Assembly (NCBI RefSeq): GCF_000220395.1 | Contig: NW_004085960.1 | Coordinates: 1-64,000 of the forward strand | Length of the DNA: 64,000 nucleotides | Reading direction: 5' to 3' | DNA from: Ichthyophthirius multifiliis | Taxonomy: Eukaryota > Ciliophora > Oligohymenophorea > Hymenostomatida | Part shown: one piece after another, positions 25,691 to 36,484 of the stretch | Numbering within the stretch: position 1 is the first letter of the stretch | Layout of the letters: the number at the start of each line of letters is the position of its first letter | Translations under genes and position numbers: made by a program | Notes under the pieces: model-generated | The model's database searches: none | The model's input: the letters and a program-made list of their open reading frames with translations, nothing else | Told to the model about the DNA's origin: nothing

Positions 25691-26259
25691 ATGACTATTT
25701 TTGACGAAACTTGGAGTGAAAACGGTATATAAATAATATTTATAAATTTAAATTTTTTTTTTGAAAACTAATATTAAATTTATTTTCAGACTATATGTTT
25801 AGAAATAAATTAAACTTGACTTCATTACCTAAGAACCACGTTGAAAAATTAAAAGATTTAAAGTTCGATTTTGTTGAATACAAAGTAAAAAAAATTATTA
25901 TTTTATAAACTAATTATAACTAAATAAAAAGGCTCATTCACTTATAGCCTGCCATTTATATGAAAGAATGACATTACATTGCATGAATTAATATGGTTTA
26001 TTTAAAGATTTTTATAGACCTGAATGTTTAGTAAGCAAAAAAATTATTGTTTTTTAATTATTAATTTTTTCAACCATTTAAATAAAAGGATTCAGCACAT
26101 TATTTTAAAAGTTGTGTAGAATTAAATGCTGCTTATGGAAAATTAAAAAAATATTATCCAGAATAGTTCGTTAGTTCAGGATATGCTAGACCTGTACCTT
26201 AATTCGAATAAATAGACCCAACTATTAGTAAACCTACTAATATTGTTATTAAGAGTTGA
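25691..26259 (+). CDS. Twin CX9C protein, mitochondrial type (complex I subunit-like)
   Basis: Four exons with introns of 65, 47 and 58 bp (25725-25789, 25885-25931, 26031-26088) splice to exactly 132 residues. The central helix pair has the twin CX9C pattern: C-HLYERMTLH-C followed by C-LDSAHYFKS-C. Such proteins are imported into the mitochondrial intermembrane space by the Mia40 disulfide relay. The setting (HSLIACHLYERMTLHCMNQY, then YRPECL) and length fit the NDUFB10/NDUFB7-type accessory subunits of complex I. A COX-assembly factor is an alternative that I cannot exclude. The C-terminus is Pro/Tyr-rich (YYPEQFVSSGYARPVPQ). Confidence 0.8.
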
Positions 26260-26730
26260 GGAAATGTTACCAAAAATAAATAAATGGAATATAAACATTA
26301 AAGTATATTAAAGTATATACTTTTATTTTATTTTTTTTTTATAAAAAAATAAATAATTTAAAATAAAATAGAATTAAAATATCTTTTGCATTTATTTATT
26401 AAATACATTTTTTTTTTATATATATATTTTTATTATATTTATGATACTTTTACTTCTAAAAATTTACTATAGATTCATTTATATTAAAGAATTTACAAAT
26501 ATAAATTATTAATTAATGTGTATTTTTTTTTTCCTTAAATTTTGCTTATGTAAGTTTAGGGAAAATTCCTTAACTTTAATTACTTATAATAACTTTATTA
26601 ATATGCAGTTTTTTTTAAAGATTATTCACATAAATTTAATTAATTTACTTAAAAAAGAAAAAAAATATAAAATATGCATTGATTTAAATATTTTATTTAA
26701 ATATATTAAAATATATATTTTTTATAATAA
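26260..26730. other. Intergenic AT-rich DNA
   Basis: Convergent spacer. A 73-codon standard-code frame at 26516-26737 has intergenic composition and is not accepted as a gene. Confidence 0.55.
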
Positions 26731-28694
26731 TCATTAAAGTTAATATTTATATATGAATTTTGGTTTCCCAAAGAAAACATAGATATTCGTAGATATATGA
26801 ACCTGCATGAAGTATTAAGATTTATTCTTAATAATTGATACATAGCCAACTTTAATAAAAAAAATAGAATAATTTTTTTTAAATAAATATATATATAAAA
26901 AAAATATCATCTTACAATATATACAATATCTTCCTTCAGTTTTAAATCTTTAATTTTTATCTCCAGTTTTTTTTACTTCCTTTTTAATTATTTTAATCAA
27001 TTATTATAAAAGATCCTCAGCATTAAATCTTAATTTCATGCCATTAATTATTGTGTTAAATAGTTATTTTATTTCTTAATTAAACAAGTTAGTGACTATT
27101 ATCTATTTGCTATTATTTCATATTTTTGTTTATACTATAGGTTAAATTAGACAATAAATTCTTATATATTATCCAATTTTTAAATAATTATTTAAATTTA
27201 ATAAGTTCGTACATTACATTCATTTACTATTTTTTATTTATAAATAATCCTATCATTTTATCCATTTTTATTTTCATCATTATTTTGATTTTACTAATCT
27301 GCTTAACTGTTCCACATTTCAGAAATAGATGGTTTTTAACTTCCCGGATATCTTTAATTTAGAAAATTAAATTTTTCTATATTTTTAAATTAATTGGTGT
27401 ACATTTTCTTTTATTATAGTTCCCAATTTTAAGTTTTTTTAAATTCAAAGTATTCATTAATTTTTTACTAATATTTAAAGAGCGATTAATTTATAAAATT
27501 TTATCTTATTTCAGTAATATAAATGATTTCGAAAAAAATTCTTATTATATATTATTTGTGTATATGATATATATTTATTAAAATAATATTTATTATTTTT
27601 AATATACTCTATAAATTATTATTCATAATATTTTTTATTTCATTAAAACTTATATTTTTTCTTATTAATTTTAAATTAATATTAGAACATCCTAGGAAAC
27701 TTTATTATTTATCAGTTAAATACATAATATTATTTTAATTTATATAAGAAATTGAATAATTATAATAATTTCACATATTTCTATTATTATCAAAATTATT
27801 AATTGAATTATATTTAATATTTAAAAAAATGATAAAACTTTATGCTTATAATTTATTTTTTTCTCATTATTATTTTTATTAATTTATATATTTTAATATA
27901 ATTAATTTTATTTAGGATGAATTTAGCCAATTTAAGGAAACCATATAGGTATCATAGAGTATAAATCATTAAACCTTTATATATTGTTTTGTAATTTAAA
28001 TAAATTTTAAACAAAAATTAATAAAAAAAAATCGTATTAATTTATTATTTCTAAATCTAATTTATTTGAAGCTTTACTTCTAATTCTAATTCATTTGAAG
28101 CTTTTTTATTTCCGATCATACTTAAGCCTTTCTTTCTTCTAATTCTTATTTTTAAATAATTTATTAAACCAATTATTATAAATATTTTTCTTTTTCTTTT
28201 TATATTAAACTATTCAACTTTATCTTAATATTAAATAAAAAAAGATATATGGATATTTTTACTTATAAATATATTACTTCTCCCACTATTTTTTTATTTA
28301 ATTTTATAATTATTAAGTCTTCTTTTTATAAAATTATATTATAGTTTAATTTTTCTGTTTTAAGTAATAGCTTTACTTTTATTTATTTACAAAAATATAA
28401 ATAAATTTATATTTTACTTATTGTTATTGTTATAATATTGTTTGTTCCTTTTCGAAAATTTCCTTTAATCTTCATTTATATCATTATTAATTTTTTATTC
28501 TAGATATTAAACTTTTAATTTAATACCTTTTAATAATTATTGTAAATATTTTATAAATTTTATTAATTTTATGATGATTATTTTTATAAAACTTTTTTTA
28601 TTTATAGAATTATATGTATGTATATTAATTTATATGATTTTACTTTTTTATAATTTCCTTCGTTTTATATTTCACGCTCAGTATTCGTTCTCAT
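26731..28694 (-). CDS. Hypothetical protein (approximate model)
   Basis: Several good coding stretches follow one another on the minus strand. MRTNTEREIQNEGNYKKVKS begins at 28694. A coiled-coil-like EKYLQQLVQQIIQKQELEER lies near 28170, and FNDLYSMIPIWFPQIGQIHP near 27950. The best stretch, EYFEFKKTQNWELQQKK to QRYPGSQKPSISEMWNSQAD, lies at 27450-27300. The tail contains RFNAEDLLQQLIKIIKKEV, an intron of about 67 bp near 26860-26930, and FFGKPKFIYKYQL before TGA at 26731-26733. The pieces lie in different frames joined by unmodelled introns or homopolymer slips, so they could be one gene or two. No domain is recognised. Confidence 0.4.
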
Positions 28695-29686
28695 TTAAAA
28701 ATTACATATATTCTAATTATTAAATTTATTTTTGTTATTTTGTTTTTCTTAACTTCTTAGAAAATCTTTATATATATATTCTTATAAATTATCCTTTTTT
28801 TTAATAATAATTTAAATAAGATAATTACATTAGTATATATAAATAAATTTGATTTTTTTAGTTTATCAATTATACTTAATAATTCAAAAATTTAATTATT
28901 TTAATTCATTTATATTAAGTATAGTAATATTATGAATATAAAAAAATACATTATCTTTTAATACTTTGTATATTTTTATTAAAAAATTTATTTGTAATAT
29001 TATTAACACATATTTATTAAATTAGTTTATTTATTTTTTATTTTTATTTATTTTGTTATCCCTATATTTTTTTTAAAAAAAATAGTAAAATACTAATTAA
29101 TAATAAATTTCTTCTATATAATATTAATATTTTATTTTTTTATATTTCGACATATATTTTTGTTTGTAATTATGAATATAAAATTCTAACCTCAAAAGAA
29201 TAATTTATTTAAAAAAAAAAAATTAAATATAATTTAAAAATAGGCAAATTATTGAAAGTTAATTATTATATTAAACTTTAATAAAAAAATTGTTGATTAA
29301 ATCCAGACAAAAAAAAAATAATTTGATAATTTCTTTTAAAAATTAATTAAAATAAAAATATATTTTCTAAAAATTTAAGTATAAAAATGAAATAAAATGA
29401 TCAATATATAATCTTTTTAATATCAGTATATATTTTAATTAAAAATAAATGATAAATAATAATAAAAAAAAAATTAGAAAAAAAAAAAATATATTTATAA
29501 TATAACTTTATATAAATAAATAAATAATATTTATTAGATATTATAATTAAATAAATCAAAAAATTTATAGATAATATTAAAAAAATATTAATTAAATATA
29601 AATTAATATTAAATAAAAATATATATATAAATATAAATATAAATATTAATATTATTTTAAATTATTTAAATATTATTTTTTAACTT
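28695..29686. other. Intergenic AT-rich DNA
   Basis: About 1 kb with A/T runs and an (AT)n stretch near 29620. No gene seen. Confidence 0.55.
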
Positions 29687-31208
29687 TCATATATTATAAT
29701 TTTAACTTTACTAAAATTCTTCGCATGTTTATCTATATAATTTTTTTTTAGATATTTCTTACTTTTGATTAGGCATTTAATATATTTTACTAATTGTTGT
29801 ATTTGTTTTTTCAGAAAAATTAAATTTAGTAGATTTTAATACTTTTTAAAGTAAATATTTACTTCCTGAAATTTATTAAGGTTTTACTGTTAGTTTAAAA
29901 CTTTTGAATTTTTTATAAATATCTTTTGCTTAAGCACAGTTGATTTTCCAATTCTCTGATACTCTATATTAATCTTTTTATTATTAATTTATTTTTTCAT
30001 CTAGTATCAATGCAGGTTATTAAGTTTGAAAAGCTTTGTTATTTCCGAATACTATTTAATAAATTTCATTTAGGAAAGATTTTTTATTAATGAAATTTCT
30101 TAATGTTTATCTTAAATAAATAAATATGTATTTATATATATTTTTACATATATATTTCGAATAATAAAAAATTACATTTTATCAGATTAATTAAATTAAT
30201 TATATGAAATTTCATCTATATAGGGATTTAATTATTTCCTTTTTGCAATATTTTTTTTTGTTTCATTAATACAATCTAATAAAATAACTTCAAGTTCTGA
30301 TCTCAAACTATTTACTTATACAATTTCTGATCTTAACTTTTTTGTCGTTTCCTTTTCTTTTTCCAAAAATATTCTTAATTATTTTAGAGTTTCTATATAT
30401 TTCGCCTCATTTTCTTTTAAATTTGTAACTTCAGTGTATAAATCTTTTTCCGGTTTAGTTTTTTATGTTTAAGGTCGTGTAGAATATATTATCTAAGAAT
30501 TACTTTTTTTAACTACTTAATTAACATTATTAATTTCACTTAAAAATATTTCATCTTAAGGACTATTTTCTTAATCGTTATTATTTAAAGGATTATTACT
30601 GTTTTTATTTTAAGAACTGATAGGTAATTCTTATTATTACTATTTATAAAGATGCAAAAGCTCTTTTTTTAAAGAGTTATTTTCTTTACGAGATTCAATA
30701 ACAAATCCTTCATAATAATTTTTATCTTCTGTTAAAATTCTTATTTTGAATTATTATTCTTCTATTTCTCGTTCATATTCTTTACATAATTTATCTAGCC
30801 TTAAAGATTTTTCTTTAAAATAATTTTTTTCTTCTATTAAATTATTAATTTTATCGTTTGATTTTTACCTTAAAATCTCTTCGTCCATTCTTTTATTTAA
30901 TATTTTTAATTCTGCTAATACTTTTGTCATTTATTCTTTATAAACATACAAAAATTCATCTTCTCTTTATTTTAATGTATTTTCTATTTTATTATGTACT
31001 TACTTTTTTTTATTTATATTTTTTTTCTATTTATGTATTTTTTTACTTCAATATTATAATATAAATTTTAATGAGCTTCAATAACTGCTTTTTACATTTC
31101 CGGGGGTGTTATTATTTTATTGTAATCAAAATCATCAAAATATTAAATATTTTCTTTATTTGAAAATTATATTTTCATTATATTTTATGAGTTTTATTCT
31201 TATTCCAT
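29687..31208 (-). CDS. Coiled-coil protein, 470 residues
   Basis: Introns at 31003-31046 (44 bp) and 30111-30175 (65 bp) give exactly 471 codons including TGA, so the model is well supported. The N-terminus (MEQEQNSQNIMKIQFSNKEN) is followed by a long heptad-rich region from about residue 45 to 290, with LKQREDEFLYVYKEQMTK, YEREIEEQQFKIRILTED and YIETLKQLRIFLEKEKE. A Ser/Asn/Pro-rich break (ISSQNKNSNNPLNNNDQ) lies in its middle. The C-terminal 170 residues are basic and less helical (YRVSENWKINCAQAKDIY). There is no membrane segment. The layout resembles basal-body or axonemal coiled-coil proteins, but no specific family is recognised. Confidence 0.75.
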
Positions 31209-32062
31209 TATTTATTACTATATAAACTAATTTTATTTATTTCTATTATTTCAAATATTATTGTTTTTTTATTTCAATAAAATAGTTTTTTTAATATATT
31301 TCTCACTTTATTTAAATATATTTAAAAAAAAACAAAAAAATTAAAAAGAAGAAAATATTATAATAATTAATATATAGATTAAAATATTTTTATATTATAA
31401 AATATAAAAAAATAAGATAATTATTGTATTCTTAGTATTCTAAAAAGAAAAAGATAAAAAAAATCTTCATATTTATTCCTTGGAAACAAATAAATAGGTA
31501 AAGACTAATTAGTATTAATTAGTCAGCTTTAGTAACAAAATTATAAACACTAACAGAAAAAAAGTTAATTCTAAAGTTCCTAAAAATAAATAAAAATATA
31601 AACTTTTTACTGAAAAGTCAACTTATCTAATAACTTTAAAAATTAATTTATTAAAATTTATACTAATATTTTAAAAACCATTACATATTTTAATGTTTTT
31701 AGTTTTCATGGATAAAATTACTCATATATAATATAAAATTTAGATTAATGGAATTTTTTAATTATTATTTAGTTTAACTATTATCAAACACAAAAAACAA
31801 AATATCAATGTTTTTACCATAAAATAGAAGTTAATAAAATTAATTATAATAATATACTTTAAAATATCAATCAAAATATTAATTATAAAATAAAGTTTTG
31901 AAATTATTATATATATAGTTATGTCCTATATTTATATCAATATTATGTATTTAAATAATATAATTAAATAAAGTTTTAATAAAATTATATTTAATTTAAA
32001 AAAAAAATTAGTTACAAAATTTTTTTATTAGAAATAAAATAATAATAATAATAATAAAAAAA
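31209..32062. other. Intergenic AT-rich DNA with small inverted repeat
   Basis: About 850 bp without a gene. It contains GACTAATTA-GTAT-TAATTAGTC at 31503-31524, a 9-bp inverted repeat with a 4-base loop, and an (ATA)n run at 32035-32056. Confidence 0.5.
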
Positions 32063-32896
32063 TCATTTTTTTTTTGCTGGCTTTTTGCTATCTTTAGCGA
32101 CCCCCCCTTTAGCATTAGTCTAATTATTAAAAATATCATCATTTTCAAAAAATTTATCTGGGTCTTTCCAATTTGGATTGGCCTCTTTAAATATAGTATT
32201 TTCCCAATTATCCAATTCATTAAACTATCTTTTATCTTCATTAATAATTTCCAAATGTTCCCTTTCCTTCCACGTAAGTTTTCCAGGAACTCTAACGCTT
32301 TGGAGTTATTTTTCGCTCGCTTTTTTTTATCTTCTATCTGCATTAGTAGAACCTGGAATAAGTCCCCCAGGTTTGAAAAAATCAGCCTAATATTCCGGAA
32401 ACCTATAAGGTTTATCACCCAAACTATTTACAGGCAATAAATTTCGTGCGCTCATTAGACTTTCAACTCTAGTTTTAGATTGCATTTAATTTTCTAATAA
32501 ATATTATTTTTAAGTAGTTTTATTTGCTTATTAAAAAGTTCGAATTCCATTAGGAATATCTTCTATATGCCCTGATATTTTTTCTTCGAAATGAAGCAAT
32601 TATGCCCTTGGCTTTTTCTCTTTAACATTAAAAGGTATTTTTTTTAAACCTTATCGGACTTTCGAACCCTCTTCTGAGAATTATTTATTACTTTTCTACG
32701 GAAACACTTTAAATTATGGTCTATATTCTAATACATCTGATGGATGCCATTCAAAATGTTTTTTTCCTTATAATTCTATTGGTCCTCCTTCTATATTCGA
32801 ATTTAATTAATCTACGGGATGTATATGTTTCCGATTTCCTAAATGAAACTTAGAACTTTATATACCTGGCCAATTTAATGTTGATATAAAATCCAT
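32063..32896 (-). CDS. Conserved-looking 277-residue protein, intronless
   Basis: A single open frame from MDFISTLNWPGIQSSKFHLG to a lysine-rich tail (KDSKKPAKKK) and TGA. Base composition is clearly less AT-rich than in the neighbours and the protein has no Q/N runs, which suggests strong constraint. Segments such as HFEWHPSDVLEYRPQFKVFP, NSLGDKPYRFPEYQADFF and KPGGLIPGSTNADRRQKK are rich in Pro, Trp, Tyr and turns, typical of extended microtubule-associated or microtubule-inner proteins of cilia. That role is an inference from composition only. No catalytic motif or membrane segment is seen. Confidence 0.75.
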
Positions 32897-33079
32897 AGAA
32901 ACTTATGTTTTTTTTATCTTATTTTATTTTTTTTATTATTTTTACGTATTATTTTTAAGAAAAAAAAAAAATAAAAAACTAGTTTTATATAATAATTTTT
33001 TTTTTTTTTCATATATATTAATAAATACAGATAGTTATATAATTTTAATATTGTAATTTCATCATCTTTTTCCTTAATA

Positions 33080-34510
33080 TCACTCATGTTCTTCTTCTTC
33101 AGTTTTTTTTGTCCATTTTATGCGTTTTCCATCTATCCACTCTCCTTCTCTTTCTTATCCATTTGAACCTATATATACTCCAACTCCATGTTATTTACCG
33201 TTTTCCCAATATCCTTAATATTTTCTTCCATCAGGCCATTCAAAGACACCATATCCATGTTTTCTTTGTATAAATAAATAAAATAAAATTAATATAAATT
33301 ATTCAACTTATCATCTAAATAATCTCCGTTATATTTTCGTCCATCAGCCCATTAAAATTATCCTTTACCATCCCTTTTTTATTTTTATTTTATTTTTTTA
33401 AATAAAAAAAAGTTAATAAAGAATACAATAAATATATACATCTTATTATTTTTCCATTCTCCAATATATTTTCTTCCATCTGCCCATTCATAAGTTCCAT
33501 ATCCATGTATCTAAAAACCCGAATACATATAGTTTTTTTTAAAAAAAGAATAAAATATAAAAAATACATTATTATTATTAAATTAGCCATTATAAACTGA
33601 TCCATCAGCCCAATGAAAAATACCTTTTCCATGTTTTTTTCCCATATCATATTCTCCTTCATACTTAGCCGCATCAGGCCATGTCTCGATTCCAGCCCCA
33701 TGCTATTTATCTTCATACCAATATCCTTCATATTTAGCCCCATCTGTATGATCATAAAATCCTTTTCCATGTGCTTTATCATTTTACCATTCTCCTTCAT
33801 AAATATCTCCATCTGCATGGATCAGTCTACCTTTTCCATTTGCCATATTATTTCTCCAATAACCTATTATTTATATATAATATTTTATATTTTTTAAGAA
33901 AAATAAATACCTTCATAAAAAGATCCATCTTGCCAATATTATTTACCTTTACCATGTCTATTTATATTTTTTTAAAAATTAAAAATAAAAGCAACCTTTA
34001 GCCATTTTTCCATTAACCAAGGTAAACTGCAGAATTATCAAATTCATAAGGACCTAATTTAGGCAAAAATTCATCTTCTTGAGTGTCTTCATCATAAATG
34101 AATTATCCGCATTTTTCATATGATTTTTTTGTTGCAGGATTATCATAAACTGGAATTTATGAAATTTTTTTTGCTAAACTGTCGTTTGGACAATGAGTTT
34201 ATTAAACATCGTTTTCTTCTTATTATTATTCATTTTGTTGATTATTTTATGTAATTACAGGTTTCAAACTTAGTTTTTTTTAAACTTACTAAATGCTTTA
34301 TTCTTTTACTTGTTTTTCAAATTTTCCTATTGATGTATCACTTACATTTGCATTTTGAACATTTAAATTCGTATTTTTATTTGTTATATTTATATTTTAT
34401 TCTTCTTCTTTTGCTTCTAAATATAAGGGAGAATCAGGACTTTAAGGCTTAAAATGTACTTCTTCAATATTTTCCCCATTTGGGCCTGTTGTACAACATT
34501 AATTTCCCAT
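33080..34510 (-). CDS. MORN-repeat protein with myristoylation start
   Basis: Five introns (33958-33995, 33864-33910, 33511-33567, 33374-33439, 33264-33307; 38-66 bp) splice to exactly 392 residues. The start MGNQCC matches an N-myristoylation plus palmitoylation signal, so the protein probably sits on a membrane. Residues 20-150 are low complexity. From about residue 160 there are roughly nine to ten MORN repeats, with units such as [32 protein letters not shown] and YQGYWENGKQHGVG. The C-terminus is acidic (KKTEEEEHE). MORN proteins scaffold membranes and cytoskeleton; in ciliates they are often cortical. Without a PIP5-kinase domain, a scaffold role is most likely. Confidence 0.88.
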
Positions 34511-34996
34511 ATTTTTTTTTATTTTTTAAATATATTTTTAAGTGTATTTGTTATTAAAATTATTTTTATTTTATTTTAAATGTTTTTTTAATTTTACTAA
34601 ATAATTTAACATTATTTTTTTTGAATTTTATTATTATGAAAAATATTAGTAAATTTATTAAAACTTTTATAAGTTTTTATTAAATTTTTAAAAAATATAA
34701 ATTTGTATAATTCATGCAAATATAATTAATAAAAAATATAAATAAAAAAAATTATAAATAATTATCTATATTAAGAATAGTATTTAATATATTCTCTATT
34801 ATGTTGTTTATTACAATTAAAATATATAAAAAAAAAAAAAACACAAACGAAAAATTTACTCATTTATATTAAATAAAGAAAAAAAAAGAAAACAAAAATT
34901 ATAGAAAATAAAAATATCAAAAAAAAGACATAATAAAAAAAATTATAAAAAAAAACAAATAAACAATAAATTAAAAAAAAATATAAATAGAATTAT
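34511..34996. other. Intergenic between divergent genes
   Basis: A-rich towards the plus-strand gene, T-rich towards the MORN gene. No further feature seen. Confidence 0.55.
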
Positions 34997-35743
34997 ATGT
35001 ACAGAAATCGAAAAAAAATAGCTTTTAAAACACTTGTAGTAGTAGTATTTATATGTTCCGTGTATTTAGGCAAAAAATATGCAATTCCAAGTAAAGATGT
35101 AGAATGCATACATGACCCAATATAAGAAGCATTGTCGCAAATGAATTAATTAGTGAACACTAATGTTTATTTAGCCAAATTTTTATAAATTTCAAGTTCA
35201 TTATTAATGGATATAGTATTCTTAACACTTTATATTTATTGGATTTTCCACATATAAACAGGCAGAATAATATATTCGACAGCAGTATATTATTCAGTAA
35301 GAGCTTTTACATAATTATTAGTAACATTGAGATTTCCTAACGGTTATTATTGGAAAGATCCTTAGTTTCCAAGCATTGTTGTTCCTTATGGACATACAAG
35401 TGATTTTTTTTATAGCGGACATTGCGGGTTTTTAAATTTGTGCGCTTTAGAATGGCTTAGAATAGGAAAAGTAAATCATTTTAAAATTGTTTAGTTTATA
35501 AATGTATATATGGCTCTTGTTATGTTAATTTTTAGAATTCATTATATGATAGATATTAGCACTGCGATTTTTATGAGTCATTATATTTTTATTTTAATAG
35601 AAGAACAAACTACATAACTTGATAGTATTTTTATTTAATATTATGAATAAATAATTTAAAAAATTGGTAATAAAGATGTGACAAATGATGAAGAAAATTT
35701 ATATAACAATTAATAACAATAAATGCTTATTATTAGAACTTGA
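34997..35743 (+). CDS. Sphingomyelin-synthase-like (PAP2_C) transferase
   Basis: Intronless, 248 residues. The N-terminus holds a membrane segment (TLVVVVFICSVYL). Further hydrophobic helices follow (LLMDIVFLTLYIYWIF, LCALEWL, VYMALVMLIF, FMSHYIFIL), about five to six in all. The catalytic signature of the sphingomyelin synthase/PAP2_C family is present as SGHCGFLN and then HYMIDIST, giving the His-His-Asp triad. The FPNGYYWKDPQFPS loop and YGHTSDFFYSG lead into the first His. Known members move phosphocholine or phosphoethanolamine between glycerophospholipids and ceramide or diacylglycerol in Golgi or plasma membranes. The exact head group here cannot be told from sequence. Confidence 0.85.
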
Positions 35744-36484
35744 TTTCCTTTAATTTTTTTCATATAAAAAAATATAATTTTTACTCTCTTATTCTTCTGT
35801 CTTACTTATATTAATTAATAAAAGAAAAAGGCAGTTTATAAAATATAAATGTAATTAGTTATTATATATTTTTTTTTTTCTATATAATTATATAATAATT
35901 TTTTATTTTATTTTTCTATTTTCTATCTTCATTATGCATTGTATAAAATAATATTTGTTTTAAAATTTTAAATTAAATTATTATAAATATTAAAATTGTT
36001 AATATATTAATTATTTAATAAATTTTTATTTATTAAATAGAATTATATTATAAAATATATAATAAATTTTTATTATTAAACTTATAATTAATAATTATTT
36101 TTTTTTAATATTTTTAAATAAGAATTTTCATTTTTATTTTTGACTAAAAAATTTATAAATAGTTTTGGTATTTTTTTAATTAATATTTTTTTAAATTTTG
36201 TTTTGAGAATATCATAATTTTTTGAAACTAAAATAATAAAAATATTCAAATATATGTAATCATTTCATTATTATTATTAATTTTTTTAATATTTCTCAAA
36301 TTTTTATATTATATTATTATTTTTTTAAAAAAAAATATCATAATTATAAAAAACGAATTTTATTATAGATAAATAATTAAAAAACCTTTATATAATAACA
36401 GATGAACTATTTAAATATATTTTTATATTTAGATATGCTTTATTAAAGTTATATATTTATAAAATCAAAAAAATTAAAAATAAA
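35744..36484. other. Intergenic AT-rich DNA
   Basis: About 740 bp of T-rich then A-rich sequence. No gene seen. Confidence 0.6.

Noticed and set aside
26516-26737. 73-codon plus-strand frame without TAA, TAG or TGA
   Set aside because: In this genetic code absence of TAA/TAG is meaningless, composition matches intergenic DNA, and no conserved-looking stretch is present.
26731-27120. RasGAP/IQGAP-like domain
   Set aside because: GMKLRF and GRYCIY briefly suggested it, but the better frame upstream shows no GAP motifs and no arginine finger is evident.
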